Positions 20,221 through 34,875 of a stretch of 64,000 nt of DNA are shown here, piece after piece. The position numbers were made by a program, and so were the translations under genes. The notes under the pieces are model-generated. The model searched no databases and was not told the origin of the DNA. It worked only from the letters and a program-made list of their open reading frames with translations. Source of the DNA: Chelydra serpentina (lineage: Eukaryota > Chordata > Testudines > Chelydridae). Location of the stretch: positions 248,001-312,000 of the forward strand of contig JBAIAC010000136.1 in assembly GCA_037349315.1 (NCBI GenBank). Direction: 5' to 3'. Position 1 is the first letter of the stretch. Every line of letters begins with the position of its first letter.

Positions 20221-20812
20221 GGTGTCGCCGTTGTTCCACGAGAGAAATGGTCTAAGCATTACTCCGAGTAGCAACTCGGTGTCACTGTTGCTCCATGACG
20301 GAAATGCGGCGTGTATTCCCGTGCGTGGCCGCATGCTGTCACTGTGGCTCCACGAGGGAAATGCTTTGTGCATTACCTGGATTGGCCACCCGGTGTCACT
20401 GTTGCTCCATGACAGAAACGCTTTGTGCATTACCGCGAGTGGCCACCCAGTGTCACTGTTGCTCCACGATGGAAATTCTTTGTGCATTACCTGCATTGTC
20501 CACTCAGTGTCACTGTTGCTCCATGAGGGAAATGCCTTGTGTATTACCGGCATTGTCCACTCGGTGTCACTGTTGCTCCATGAGGGAAATGCCTTGTGCA
20601 TTACCTGCATTGTCCACTCGGTGTCTCTGTTGCTCCATGAGGGAAATGCCTTGTGCATTACCTGCATTGTCCACTCGGTGTCACTGTTGCTCCCCGAAGG
20701 AAATGCTTTGTGCGGTAGTCGGGGTGGCGACCCGTTGCTCTATGGAGAAAATCCTCTGTGTGCCATAACCCTGCCCTTCCACCGGCTGTTACTGTTGCTC
20801 CAGGGCAGCTGC
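20221..20812 (+). repeat. 57-bp minisatellite, unit 4
   Basis: Nine clear copies, same variant order as unit 1. Confidence 0.97.
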
Positions 20813-21692
20813 ACCCTGAGTTGCCCCTAAGGCTATGGCTATACTGGCATTGAAGAACAAAACTTTTTTGTCTTTCAGAGGTGTTAACCTCCCCCTCCCC
20901 TGAAAGACCAAAGCTTTGCCGCAACAAGTGCTACGCTCCTGCATAAGTGGCTGTGAGTAAGCGGTCAGTGCGTTGTATTTCTCATCTTTACTCACTGTAG
21001 TATTGTTCACAGGCCGTGTGCATCCTCATTGGGTACGGGGCTCTGTGGGATTAAGGCTGGGGACGAGCCAAAGTGTGCTGTGCAGAGCGACTACCTCGGA
21101 TTCTGTCGCAAGGGGTGTTTTTGGCTGTAATGTTAAAGGTGCAATGGGAAGAGGGTGGAGGGCGGAGCCCCGCCGTGTGGGAGAGGAGAAAAGAAGAGGC
21201 TACGCGATGTTGCCGACTGAGATGGTAACTTCCTTGTTTCCCCCCCCCCCCCCGCACCCTTGCTGGGTTCAGTACCAAGGAAAAAGCAATCACGCGTCAG
21301 AGTCTACTGCCCTCATGCGATGGAAAGCGAGGGAGAGCGACGAGACCGCGAGCGTTGTTGGCCAACCCACAAAAGACCGCGAGCGTCGTTAATGCCATGC
21401 AAAAGCCGTCCATCCGAGAGGGGAACAGCCGCCACTCTCAGTGAGATAAGTGTCTGTTTTGGTGATTGCTCTGCTCACGGCCCACCTTGCTCCTGGTAGG
21501 GACGCCCCGTTAGCTGGGGGCTGTGTTTGTAAGAAAAGGTTCCTGACTGGCTGGCTGTGGTTACGAGGGAAACAAGGTCCCCATTTTCTGGGGCTGATGA
21601 TTTCTCTGGTCAGAAGCAGTGTGTCCTCTGCAGCAGAAGGTTGCGTCTAGTATAACCCTTGTCCGAAAGGTCATTTGCTTGCCTTTCTCCCA

Positions 21693-21730
<38 letters not shown>

Positions 21731-22881
21731 GTGTGTTGGCCAACAAACAGTCTGTCTCTGTCTGTCTGTCTCTCTGTGTGTCCTTGCCTTTCCTTGTGCT
21801 CTTTCCCTTTGTAGGACGTGGGCGGATGTGTTAGCTTTGCACCCTCACAGGCTATGTCTCGGGAGCCGTAGGAGGGGATGCAGGGAAGTGGGTGCGAGAG
21901 TGGAGCGGTGACTGTCGGTGTTTACATCGGCCTCACTCGATGAACAGAGACCGAGTTGATAGGATGGAAGAGGGATTTCAAGCCCCAATAGAGCTTTGTG
22001 TAGCGATGGCTCATGCTTGGCTTTTCAGCTGCTCTTGCAGAGGAATCGTGCAGGAGCGCTAGCCGGAGGAGAATGTGGCAGAGGTGGAGCTGAACTGCCT
22101 GGACATCCTTCTAAGCAGCCATGAACAGTCCTCGGTTTTCTGCCTCCCGCATAACTTGCTGTGAGTAAACGGTCAGTGCTTTGAATTTCTCATCTTTACT
22201 CACTGTAGTATTCTTCACAGGCCGTGTGCATCCTCGTTAGGTACGGGGCTCTGTGGGATTAAGGCTGGGAAGTCTGCCTTGCAGAGCGACTGCGTCTGGT
22301 GCTGTTGCAAGGGGTGGCTTTGGTTGTAATGTTAACGGTGGAATGGGAAGTGGGCGGAGTGCGGAGCCCCGCCGCGTGGGAGAGACGAAAAGAAGTGCCT
22401 ACACTACTTGGCCCACTGAGATGGTAACTGATTTGTTTGCCCCCCTTGTGCTGCGTTTAGTATGAAGGGAGAAGTCGCCACACAGGAGAGTCTAGTGCCT
22501 CCATGCGCTGGAAAGCGAGCGAGAGCGAGGAGACCACGAGCGTTGTTGGCCAGCCCACACAAGACCGCGAGCGGAAGAGCAGCGACTCTCAGTGCGAGAC
22601 GTGTGTGGTTTGGTGAGGGCTCTGCTCTCGGCGCTCCTTGCTCCTGGCAGGGACGCCCCATTAGCTGCGTGCTGAGTTTGTAAGCAAATGTTCCTCGCTT
22701 GCTGGTTACGAGGTCCCCATTTTCAGGGGCGGATCATTTCTCTTTTCAGGAGCAGTATGTCTTCCGCAGCAGAAGGTTGCCTCTAGTAGGATGGCTCCAG
22801 GCGGTAAGTTACTGGCCTCTCTCCCTTTCCTGTAGTATGTTGGCAAAGAGACGCTCTCTGTCTTCTGTTGTTCAACACACA

Positions 22882-23990
22882 TGTAAGGCTTCTGGCAGTC
22901 AGAGTTGGCAGCACCAAGGGCCGGGTTCGGTATGTAGGGGACAGCGTGCAAAAGCGTCTCGAGCGCCCACCCAGTGACCTGGGAGAAATATCTATCAGTC
23001 CCCCCCCGCTCCCCTGTAGGAGGCAATGCTTCCCCTGTGGCAAGCAGAGAGTGTGAGTGTAGCCCAAGGTTTTGAATGAGAGCGATGGAGCGAGCAAGAA
23101 TGCAGCATTGTGTTTGGAAAAGAGCCGAAGAGGATTGGTAAGCAAGCCATGAGTGAGAAGAGGCACGCCATGAAATTGGTGGGTGTCGTCTCGCGTTGGT
23201 TGTTGAGTCCAGGCAGCACAAAGTCCAGCCCCGCAAAGTGTGTCCCGCCCCTGCCCCCGCCCCCGCCCCCGCCCCGTGGAGCGCCATGTTTGAAAAGTGA
23301 ATGTGCAGAACCCCTTCCCCTCCCCTCCCCATCCAGATGAGGGAGGTAAAAGGGGCACCTTCTGTTGTGTAAGGGTGATCAGCCCAGCTGTGTAGCCCTC
23401 CCAGCAAACTGGCCCACTCCTGCTGCCATGCCGCAATCCCTGCCCCCAAAAGACAGCACTAAATGATGTGCACTGTTTACTAGGTTCCATACAGGAACAC
23501 CTTTGTCCCAAGGTGAATCCAACTTATCAATTCTTAGACTCCTAATGAGACAAAAGTTAGCTCTGACATTCCACAGCAGAGAGGGTAGGGGGTGCAATTG
23601 GTATCTGGGGCTGCCAGAAGGCACCCATACCAGCAGGTGTTGAGACCTGTCCCCAGCCTCTCAATTCACTAGGTTTTGGAACGCATGGCCCCTGCCTAGC
23701 GAGTGCTGCTCAGGTGATGGCGAGATCCCCTCCATCATGAGAAAAGGCCACGTACAGTTCCACTGTCCTTGATTTACATAATCAGTAGAATACCAGTTTA
23801 TTCTTCTTGCCCCAAGAACAGAAATTCCTGCCCCAATACATAAAACTGGGGATCCTACAGCAGCCCATAGTGACCAATTGGGGTATTACGGGCTCAGGCT
23901 AGGTGGGGTGGGTGAGCCTATGCAAATAAGATCAGCCCCTGGAGTTCACCACCAGATGTCAGGGTGGGGCTCATCCTGACTCTGCTTACA
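22882..23990 (-). mobile_element. Solitary LTR-like insertion, unit 4 (1109 bp)
   Basis: Same termini; private A at 23671. Confidence 0.55.
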
Positions 23991-26227
23991 CACACAAACT
24001 CTCTCTCTTCCTTCTCTTGTGCTGTCTCCCTTCGTAGGACACGGGGTCGGTGTGCATCCCCACAGGCTAGGTCTCGGGAGCCATGGAGAAGTAGGAGGGG
24101 ACGAAAATCATGCAGGGAAGTGGGTGCGAGAGTGGAGCGGTGACTGTCATTGTTCACTCGGTCTCTGTTCATCGAGTGGGCCCGATGTAGATGGGATGGA
24201 GGAGGGAGCCAGGGACGGGGGCAAGATTTCAAGCACCAATAGAACTTTGTGTAGTGATGGCTCAATCTTGGCCTTTCGGCTGCTCTTGCAGAGGAATTGT
24301 CCAGGAGCCCTAGCCGGAGGAGAAAGTGGCAGAGGTGGACCTGAGCAGCTTGGGCATCCTTCTAAGCGGGCGTGAGCATTCCTCAGCTTTCTGGCTGCTC
24401 CGTCACTGGCTGTGAGTAAGCGGTGAGTGCTTTGAATTCCTCATCTGTACTCGCTGTGGTATTCTTCACGGGCCGTGTGCTTCGTCGTTTGGTATGGGGC
24501 TCCGTGGGGTTTAGGCTGCGGAAGGGACCAGAGTTCCGCTGTGCACAGTGACTATGTCGGGTGCTTTTTAGTTGGAATATAAGCGTGGGTGGATGGGGGA
24601 GGGCAGAGGGGGAGCCCCGCCGTGTGGGAGAGGCGAAAAGAAGAGATTACACGACATTGGCAACTGAGATGGTAACGTCCTTGTTTTTTCCCATTGTGCT
24701 GGCTTTAGTACCAAGGGAAAAGAAGTCACGCGTCAGAGTCTACTGCCCTCGTACGATGGAAAGTGAGTGAGCGCGACGAGATCGCGAGAGTGGGTGCCAC
24801 GCAAAAGCCGTCCATCTGGGAGCGGAACAGTCGCCACACTCAGTGAGATAAGTGTCTGGTTTGGTGAGGGCTCTGCTCACGGCCCGTCTGGCTCCAGGTA
24901 GGGACACCCCGTTCGCTGGGCTTGGGTGTCTCAGAAAATGTTCCTGGCTAGCTGCGGTTACGAAGGAGACAAGCTCCCCAGTTTCTGTAGCTGCTCATTT
25001 CACTGGCCAGGAGCAGTGTGTCTTCCGCAGCGGAAGGTTGCATCCAGTACGATGATTCCAGGCGGTAGGTTGTTTGCCTTCCTCCCCTGTTTTTTCTTTC
25101 TCTTTCTCTTTCTCTTTCCTCTAGTATGTTGGCCAACACACACTCTCTCTGTCCTCTCCTCTGCTCGCCTCTCCCTGTGCCGTCTCCCTACATAGGACAC
25201 GAGCAGGCGTGCATCCCCACAGGCTAGGTCTCGGGAGCCATGGAGAAGTAGGAGGGGACGAAAACCATGGGGTCAGTGGGCGCTACGGTGGAGCGGCGAC
25301 TGTCTGTGTTTACGCAATCTCTGCTCATCGGATGAGGCTGATGTAGATGGGATTTGAGAGGGAGGCAGGGATGAGGCAAGATTTCACGCACCGCTAGAGC
25401 TTTGTGTAGTGACGGTTCATGCTTGGTGATTGCAGCTGTGTTCTCAGAGGAATTGTCCAGGAGCCCTAGCCCGAGGAGAAGGTGGCAGAAGTGGACCTGA
25501 GCTGCCTGGACATCCTTCTAAGCCGACATGAACGGTCCTCAGTTTTCTGCCTCCCGCATAACTTGCTGTGAGTAAGCTTTGAATTCCTCATCTGTACTCG
25601 CTGTAGTATTCGTCACAGGCCGTGTGGTAGAAGAGGCCGAAGAGGTAGGCAGGGACGGGGGCAAGAGTTCAAGCACCAATAGAGCTTTGAGTGGTGATGG
25701 TTCATGTTTGGTTTTTGCAGCTGCTCTCGCGGAGGAATTGTCCAGGAGCCCTAGCCCGAGGAGAAGCTGGCAGAAGTGGACCTGAGCTGCCTGGACATCC
25801 TTGGAATGGCATCCCAGCAGGGGGTTGAAACCCGTCACGGGGTGGGCCCCTGAGAAAAGACCTCTGCATCTAACCGGGGCACGGTAAGCTTGGGGGGATC
25901 CTTTGTGCCCTCCCAAGGAGTTGTCAGGTGCTATGGAAACTTCCTGAAGTACGGTAACTTCGTGGAGAGCAAGCAACTTGACGGTAACAAGAGATGCTTA
26001 GTCCTCAAGTGTCTTCCTTCTACATCACCGGGTGAGCTTCCCGTGGTCATGCCAGTCTAGTCGTCCTCTTTGAAGCAGGCCACGTTCAGTAGAGGACGTG
26101 AGCAGGGGTCTGAGAGTAGCCCTCGGCCTGTGTCTCCACTCACCAGGTTGCACCGCCCAGGGCATGTGGAGGGTCCAGGGCTCTGCACAGCACTCCGGAC
26201 TGTGTGCATTCCCCCGTGTGGCCACCA

Positions 26228-26819
26228 GGTGTCGCCGTTGTTCCACGAGAGAAATGGTCTAAGCATTACTCCGAGTAGCAACTCGGTGTCACTGTTGCTC
26301 CATGACGGAAATGCGGCGTGTATTCCCGTGCGTGGCCGCATGCTGTCACTGTGGCTCCACGAGGGAAATGCTTTGTGCATTACCTGGATTGGCCACCCGG
26401 TGTCACTGTTGCTCCATGACAGAAACGCTTTGTGCATTACTGCGAGTGGCCACCCAGTGTCACTGTTGCTCCACGATGGAAATTCTTTGTGCATTACCTG
26501 CATTGTCCACTCAGTGTCACTGTTGCTCCATGAGGGAAATGCCTTGTGTATTACCGGCATTGTCCACTCGGTGTCACTGTTGCTCCATGAGGGAAATGCC
26601 TTGTGCATTACCTGCATTGTCCACTCGGTGTCTCTGTTGCTCCATGAGGGAAATGCCTTGTGCATTACCTGCATTGTCCACTCGGTGTCACTGTTGCTCC
26701 CCGAAGGAAATGCTTTGTGCGGTAGTCGGGGTGGCGACCCGTTGCTCTATGGAGAAAATCCTCTGTGTGCCATAACCCTGCCCTTCCACCGGCTGTTACT
26801 GTTGCTCCAGGGCAGCTGC
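26228..26819 (+). repeat. 57-bp minisatellite, unit 5
   Basis: Nine clear copies; a private C-to-T at 26441 removes a CpG in the fourth copy. Confidence 0.97.
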
Positions 26820-27696
26820 ACCCTGAGTTGCCCCTAAGGCTATGGCTATACTGGCATTGAAGAACAAAACTTTTTTGTCTTTCAGAGGTGTTAACCTCCC
26901 CCTCCCCTGAAAGACCAAAGCTTTGCCGCAACAAGTGCTACGCTCCTGCATAAGTGGCTGTGAGTAAGCGGTCAGTGCGTTGTATTTCTCATCTTTACTC
27001 ACTGTAGTATTGTTCACAGGCCGTGTGCATCCTCATTGGGTACGGGGCTCTGTGGGATTAAGGCTGGGGACGAGCCAAAGTGTGCTGTGCAGAGCGACTA
27101 CCTCGGATTCTGTCGCAAGGGGTGTTTTTGGCTGTAATGTTAAAGGTGCAATGGGAAGAGGGTGGAGGGCGGAGCCCCGCCGTGTGGGAGAGGAGAAAAG
27201 AAGAGGCTACGCGATGTTGCCGACTGAGATGGTAACTTCCTTGTTTCCCCCCCCCCCGCACCCTTGCTGGGTTTAGTACCAAGGAAAAAGCAATCACGCG
27301 TCAGAGTCTACTGCCCTCATGCGATGGAAAGCGAGGGAGAGCGACGAGACCGCGAGCGTTGTTGGCCAACCCACAAAAGACCGCGAGCGTCGTTAATGCC
27401 ATGCAAAAGCCGTCCATCCGAGAGGGGAACAGCCGCCACTCTCAGTGAGATAAGTGTCTGTTTTGGTGATTGCTCTGCTCACGGCCCACCTTGCTCCTGG
27501 TAGGGACGCCCCGTTAGCTGGGGGCTGTGTTTGTAAGAAAAGGTTCCTGACTGGCTGGCTGTGGTTACGAGGGAAACAAGGTCCCCATTTTCTGGGGCTG
27601 ATGATTTCTCTGGTCAGAAGGAGTGTGTCCTCTGCAGCAGAAGGTTGCGTCTAGTATAACCCTTGTCCGAAAGGTCATTTGCTTGCCTTTCTCCCA

Positions 27697-27727
<31 letters not shown>

Positions 27728-28881
27728 GTAGTGTGTTGGCCAACAAACAGTCTGTCTCTGTCTGTCTGTCTCTCTGTGTGTCCTTGCCTTTCCTTGTGCT
27801 CTTTCCCTTTGTAGGACGTGGGCGGATGTGTTAGCTTTGCACCCTCACAGGCTATGTCTCGGGAGCCGTAGGAGGGGATGCAGGGAAGTGGGTGCGAGAG
27901 TGGAGCGGTGACTGTCGGTGTTTACATCGGCCTCACTCGATGAACAGAGACCGAGTTGATAGGATGGAAGAGGGATTTCAAGCCCCAATAGAGCTTTGTG
28001 TAGCGATGGCTCATGCTTGGCTTTTCAGCTGCTCTTGCAGAGGAATCGTGCAGGAGCGCTAGCCGGAGGAGAATGTGGCAGAGGTGGAGCTGAACTGCCT
28101 GGACATCCTTCTAAGCAGCCATGAACAGTCCTCGGTTTTCTGCCTCCCGCATAACTTGCTGTGAGTAAACGGTCAGTGCTTTGAATTTCTCATCTTTACT
28201 CACTGTAGTATTCTTCACAGGCCGTGTGCATCCTCGTTAGGTACGGGGCTCTGTGGGATTAAGGCTGGGAAGTCTGCCTTGCAGAGCGACTGCGTCTGGT
28301 GCTGTTGCAAGGGGTGGCTTTGGTTGTAATGTTAACGGTGGAATGGGAAGTGGGCGGAGTGCGGAGCCCCGCCGCGTGGGAGAGACGAAAAGAAGTGCCT
28401 ACACTACTTGGCCCACTGAGATGGTAACTGATTTGTTTGCCCCCCTTGTGCTGCGTTTAGTATGAAGGGAGAAGTCGCCACACAGGAGAGTCTAGTGCCT
28501 CCATGCGCTGGAAAGCGAGCGAGAGCGAGGAGACCACGAGCGTTGTTGGCCAGCCCACACAAGACCGCGAGCGGAAGAGCAGCGACTCTCAGTGCGAGAC
28601 GTGTGTGGTTTGGTGAGGGCTCTGCTCTCGGCGCTCCTTGCTCCTGGCAGGGACGCCCCATTAGCTGCGTGCTGAGTTTGTAAGCAAATGTTCCTCGCTT
28701 GCTGGTTACGAGGTCCCCATTTTCAGGGGCGGATCATTTCTCTTTTCAGGAGCAGTATGTCTTCCGCAGCAGAAGGTTGCCTCTAGTAGGATGGCTCCAG
28801 GCGGTAAGTTACTGGCCTCTCTCCCTTTCCTGTAGTATGTTGGCAAAGAGACGCTCTCTGTCTTCTGTTGTTCAACACACA

Positions 28882-29984
28882 TGTAAGGCTTCTGGCAGTC
28901 AGAGTTGGCAGCACCAAGGGCCGGGTTCGGTATGTAGGGGACAGCGTGCAAAAGCGTCTCGAGCGCCCACCCAGTGACCTGGGAGAAATATCTATCAGTC
29001 CCCCCCCGCTCCCCTGTAGGAGGCAATGCTTCCCCTGTGGCAAGCAGAGAGTGTGAGTGTAGCCCAAGGTTTTGAATGAGAGCGATGGAGCGAGCAAGAA
29101 TGCAGCATTGTGTTTGGAAAAGAGCCGAAGAGGATTGGTAAGCAAGCCATGAGTGAGAAGAGGCACGCCATGAAATTGGTGGGTGTCGTCTCGCGTTGGT
29201 TGTTGAGTCCAGGCAGCACAAAGTCCAGCCCCGCAAAGTGTGTCCCGCCCCTGCCCCCGCCCCCGCCCAGTGGAGCGCCATGTTTGAAAAGTGAATGTGC
29301 AGAACCCCTTCCCCTCCCCTCCCCATCCAGATGAGGGAGGTAAAAGGGGCACCTTCTGTTGTGTAAGGGTGATCAGCCCAGCTGTGTAGCCCTCCCAGCA
29401 AACTGGCCCACTCCTGCTGCCATGCCGCAATCCCTGCCCCCAAAAGACAGCACTAAATGATGTGCACTGTTTACTAGGTTCCATACAGGAACACCTTTAT
29501 CCCAAGGTGAATCCAACTTATCAATTCTTAGACTCCTAATGAGACAAAAGTTAGCTCTGACATTCCACAGCAGAGAGGGTAGGGGGTGCAATTGGTATCT
29601 GGGGCTGCCAGAAGGCACCCATACCAGCAGGTGTTGAGACCTGTCCCCAGCCTCTCAATTCACTGGGTTTTGGAACGCATGGCCCCTGCCTAGCGAGTGC
29701 TGCTCAGGTGATGGCGAGATCCCCTCCATCATGAGAAAAGGCCACGTACAGTTCCACTGTCCTTGATTTACATAATCAGTAGAATACCAGTTTATTCTTC
29801 TTGCCCCAAGAACAGAAATTCCTGCCCCAATACATAAAACTGGGGATCCTACAGCAGCCCATAGTGACCAATTGGGGTATTACGGGCTCAGGCTAGGTGG
29901 GGTGGGTGAGCCTATGCAAATAAGATCAGCCCCTGGAGTTCACCACCAGATGTCAGGGTGGGGCTCATCCTGACTCTGCTTACA
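28882..29984 (-). mobile_element. Solitary LTR-like insertion, unit 5 (1103 bp)
   Basis: Same termini; two CCCCCG steps ending cccagtgg. Confidence 0.55.
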
Positions 29985-32221
29985 CACACAAACTCTCTCT
30001 CTTCCTTCTCTTGTGCTGTCTCCCTTCGTAGGACACGGGGTCGGTGTGCATCCCCACAGGCTAGGTCTCGGGAGCCATGGAGAAGTAGGAGGGGACGAAA
30101 ATCATGCAGGGAAGTGGGTGCGAGAGTGGAGCGGTGACTGTCATTGTTCACTCGGTCTCTGTTCATCGAGTGGGCCCGATGTAGATGGGATGGAGGAGGG
30201 AGCCAGGGACGGGGGCAAGATTTCAAGCACCAATAGAACTTTGTGTAGTGATGGCTCAATCTTGGCCTTTCGGCTGCTCTTGCAGAGGAATTGTCCAGGA
30301 GCCCTAGCCGGAGGAGAAAGTGGCAGAGGTGGACCTGAGCAGCTTGGGCATCCTTCTAAGCGGGCGTGAGCATTCCTCAGCTTTCTGGCTGCTCCGTCAC
30401 TGGCTGTGAGTAAGCGGTGAGTGCTTTGAATTCCTCATCTGTACTCGCTGTGGTATTCTTCACGGGCCGTGTGCTTCGTCGTTTGGTATGGGGCTCCGTG
30501 GGGTTTAGGCTGCGGAAGGGACCAGAGTTCCGCTGTGCACAGTGACTATGTCGGGTGCTTTTTAGTTGGAATATAAGCGTGGGTGGATGGGGGAGGGCAG
30601 AGGGGGAGCCCCGCCGTGTGGGAGAGGCGAAAAGAAGAGATTACACGACATTGGCAACTGAGATGGTAACGTCCTTGTTTTTTCCCATTGTGCTGGCTTT
30701 AGTACCAAGGGAAAAGAAGTCACGCGTCAGAGTCTACTGCCCTCGTACGATGGAAAGTGAGTGAGCGCGACGAGATCGCGAGAGTGGGTGCCACGCAAAA
30801 GCCGTCCATCTGGGAGCGGAACAGTCGCCACACTCAGTGAGATAAGTGTCTGGTTTGGTGAGGGCTCTGCTCACGGCCCGTCTGGCTCCAGGTAGGGACA
30901 CCCCGTTCGCTGGGCTTGGGTGTCTCAGAAAATGTTCCTGGCTAGCTGCGGTTACGAAGGAGACAAGCTCCCCAGTTTCTGTAGCTGCTCATTTCACTGG
31001 CCAGGAGCAGTGTGTCTTCCGCAGCGGAAGGTTGCATCCAGTACGATGATTCCAGGCGGTAGGTTGTTTGCCTTCCTCCCCTGTTTTTTCTTTCTCTTTC
31101 TCTTTCTCTTTCCTCTAGTATGTTGGCCAACACACACTCTCTCTGTCCTCTCCTCTGCTCGCCTCTCCCTGTGCCGTCTCCCTACATAGGACACGAGCAG
31201 GCGTGCATCCCCACAGGCTAGGTCTCGGGAGCCATGGAGAAGTAGGAGGGGACGAAAACCATGGGGTCAGTGGGCGCTACGGTGGAGCGGCGACTGTCTG
31301 TGTTTACGCAATCTCTGCTCATCGGATGAGGCTGATGTAGATGGGATTTGAGAGGGAGGCAGGGATGAGGCAAGATTTCACGCACCGCTAGAGCTTTGTG
31401 TAGTGACGGTTCATGCTTGGTGATTGCAGCTGTGTTCTCAGAGGAATTGTCCAGGAGCCCTAGCCCGAGGAGAAGGTGGCAGAAGTGGACCTGAGCTGCC
31501 TGGACATCCTTCTAAGCCGACATGAACGGTCCTCAGTTTTCTGCCTCCCGCATAACTTGCTGTGAGTAAGCTTTGAATTCCTCATCTGTACTCGCTGTAG
31601 TATTCGTCACAGGCCGTGTGGTAGAAGAGGCCGAAGAGGTAGGCAGGGACGGGGGCAAGAGTTCAAGCACCAATAGAGCTTTGAGTGGTGATGGTTCATG
31701 TTTGGTTTTTGCAGCTGCTCTCGCGGAGGAATTGTCCAGGAGCCCTAGCCCGAGGAGAAGCTGGCAGAAGTGGACCTGAGCTGCCTGGACATCCTTGGAA
31801 TGGCATCCCAGCAGGGGGTTGAAACCCGTCACGGGGTGGGCCCCTGAGAAAAGACCTCTGCATCTAACCGGGGCACGGTAAGCTTGGGGGGATCCTTTGT
31901 GCCCTCCCAAGGAGTTGTCAGGTGCTATGGAAACTTCCTGAAGTACGGTAACTTCGTGGAGAGCAAGCAACTTGACGGTAACAAGAGATGCTTAGTCCTC
32001 AAGTGTCTTCCTTCTACATCACCGGGTGAGCTTCCCGTGGTCATGCCAGTCTAGTCGTCCTCTTTGAAGCAGGCCACGTTCAGTAGAGGACGTGAGCAGG
32101 GGTCTGAGAGTAGCCCTCGGCCTGTGTCTCCACTCACCAGGTTGCACCGCCCAGGGCATGTGGAGGGTCCAGGGCTCTGCACAGCACTCCGGACTGTGTG
32201 CATTCCCCCGTGTGGCCACCA

Positions 32222-32813
32222 GGTGTCGCCGTTGTTCCACGAGAGAAATGGTCTAAGCATTACTCCGAGTAGCAACTCGGTGTCACTGTTGCTCCATGAC
32301 GGAAATGCGGCGTGTATTCCCGTGCGTGGCCGCATGCTGTCACTGTGGCTCCACGAGGGAAATGCTTTGTGCATTACCTGGATTGGCCACCCGGTGTCAC
32401 TGTTGCTCCATGACAGAAACGCTTTGTGCATTACCGCGAGTGGCCACCCAGTGTCACTGTTGCTCCACGATGGAAATTCTTTGTGCATTACCTGCATTGT
32501 CCACTCAGTGTCACTGTTGCTCCATGAGGGAAATGCCTTGTGTATTACCGGCATTGTCCACTCGGTGTCACTGTTGCTCCATGAGGGAAATGCCTTGTGC
32601 ATTACCTGCATTGTCCACTCGGTGTCTCTGTTGCTCCATGAGGGAAATGCCTTGTGCATTACCTGCATTGTCCACTCGGTGTCACTGTTGCTCCCCGAAG
32701 GAAATGCTTTGTGCGGTAGTCGGGGTGGCGACCCGTTGCTCTATGGAGAAAATCCTCTGTGTGCCATAACCCTGCCCTTCCACCGGCTGTTACTGTTGCT
32801 CCAGGGCAGCTGC
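32222..32813 (+). repeat. 57-bp minisatellite, unit 6
   Basis: Nine clear copies, same variant order as unit 1. Confidence 0.97.
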
Positions 32814-33690
32814 ACCCTGAGTTGCCCCTAAGGCTATGGCTATACTGGCATTGAAGAACAAAACTTTTTTGTCTTTCAGAGGTGTTAACCTCCCCCTCCC
32901 CTGAAAGACCAAAGCTTTGCCGCAACAAGTGCTACGCTCCTGCATAAGTGGCTGTGAGTAAGCGGTCAGTGCGTTGTATTTCTCATCTTTACTCACTGTA
33001 GTATTGTTCACAGGCCGTGTGCATCCTCATTGGGTACGGGGCTCTGTGGGATTAAGGCTGGGGACGAGCCAAAGTGTGCTGTGCAGAGCGACTACCTCGG
33101 ATTCTGTCGCAAGGGGTGTTTTTGGCTGTAATGTTAAAGGTGCAATGGGAAGAGGGTGGAGGGCGGAGCCCCGCCGTGTGGGAGAGGAGAAAAGAAGAGG
33201 CTACGCGATGTTGCCGACTGAGATGGTAACTTCCTTGTTTCCCCCCCCCCCGCACCCTTGCTGGGTTTAGTACCAAGGAAAAAGCAATCACGCGTCAGAG
33301 TCTACTGCCCTCATGCGATGGAAAGCGAGGGAGAGCGACGAGACCGCGAGCGTTGTTGGCCAACCCACAAAAGACCGCGAGCGTCGTTAATGCCATGCAA
33401 AAGCCGTCCATCCGAGAGGGGAACAGCCGCCACTCTCAGTGAGATAAGTGTCTGTTTTGGTGATTGCTCTGCTCACGGCCCACCTTGCTCCTGGTAGGGA
33501 CGCCCCGTTAGCTGGGGGCTGTGTTTGTAAGAAAAGGTTCCTGACTGGCTGGCTGTGGTTACGAGGGAAACAAGGTCCCCATTTTCTGGGGCTGATGATT
33601 TCTCTGGTCAGAAGGAGTGTGTCCTCTGCAGCAGAAGGTTGCGTCTAGTATAACCCTTGTCCGAAAGGTCATTTGCTTGCCTTTCTCCCA

Positions 33691-33721
<31 letters not shown>

Positions 33722-34875
33722 GTAGTGTGTTGGCCAACAAACAGTCTGTCTCTGTCTGTCTGTCTCTCTGTGTGTCCTTGCCTTTCCTTGTGCTCTTTCC
33801 CTTTGTAGGACGTGGGCGGATGTGTTAGCTTTGCACCCTCACAGGCTATGTCTCGGGAGCCGTAGGAGGGGATGCAGGGAAGTGGGTGCGAGAGTGGAGC
33901 GGTGACTGTCGGTGTTTACATCGGCCTCACTCGATGAACAGAGACCGAGTTGATAGGATGGAAGAGGGATTTCAAGCCCCAATAGAGCTTTGTGTAGCGA
34001 TGGCTCATGCTTGGCTTTTCAGCTGCTCTTGCAGAGGAATCGTGCAGGAGCGCTAGCCGGAGGAGAATGTGGCAGAGGTGGAGCTGAACTGCCTGGACAT
34101 CCTTCTAAGCAGCCATGAACAGTCCTCGGTTTTCTGCCTCCCGCATAACTTGCTGTGAGTAAACGGTCAGTGCTTTGAATTTCTCATCTTTACTCACTGT
34201 AGTATTCTTCACAGGCCGTGTGCATCCTCGTTAGGTACGGGGCTCTGTGGGATTAAGGCTGGGAAGTCTGCCTTGCAGAGCGACTGCGTCTGGTGCTGTT
34301 GCAAGGGGTGGCTTTGGTTGTAATGTTAACGGTGGAATGGGAAGTGGGCGGAGTGCGGAGCCCCGCCGCGTGGGAGAGACGAAAAGAAGTGCCTACACTA
34401 CTTGGCCCACTGAGATGGTAACTGATTTGTTTGCCCCCCTTGTGCTGCGTTTAGTATGAAGGGAGAAGTCGCCACACAGGAGAGTCTAGTGCCTCCATGC
34501 GCTGGAAAGCGAGCGAGAGCGAGGAGACCACGAGCGTTGTTGGCCAGCCCACACAAGACCGCGAGCGGAAGAGCAGCGACTCTCAGTGCGAGACGTGTGT
34601 GGTTTGGTGAGGGCTCTGCTCTCGGCGCTCCTTGCTCCTGGCAGGGACGCCCCATTAGCTGCGTGCTGAGTTTGTAAGCAAATGTTCCTCGCTTGCTGGT
34701 TACGAGGTCCCCATTTTCAGGGGCGGATCATTTCTCTTTTCAGGAGCAGTATGTCTTCCGCAGCAGAAGGTTGCCTCTAGTAGGATGGCTCCAGGCGGTA
34801 AGTTACTGGCCTCTCTCCCTTTCCTGTAGTATGTTGGCAAAGAGACGCTCTCTGTCTTCTGTTGTTCAACACACA

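Larger units (their letters stand above)
18076..24082 (+). repeat. Array unit 4
   Basis: 6007 bp. Poly-C 14 (21240-21253), (CT)15, three CCCCCG steps, T variant in 'gctcatgctt'. A private A at 23671 (cactaggt instead of cactgggt) lies in the LTR-like segment. Confidence 0.97.
24083..30076 (+). repeat. Array unit 5
   Basis: 5994 bp. It belongs to the unit 5-6-7 haplotype: poly-C 11 (27247-27257), 'gggtttag' instead of 'gggttcag' after the poly-C, G instead of C in 'gtcagaagga', and (CT)13. It has two CCCCCG steps ending cccagtgg and a private C-to-T at 26441 in the minisatellite. Confidence 0.97.
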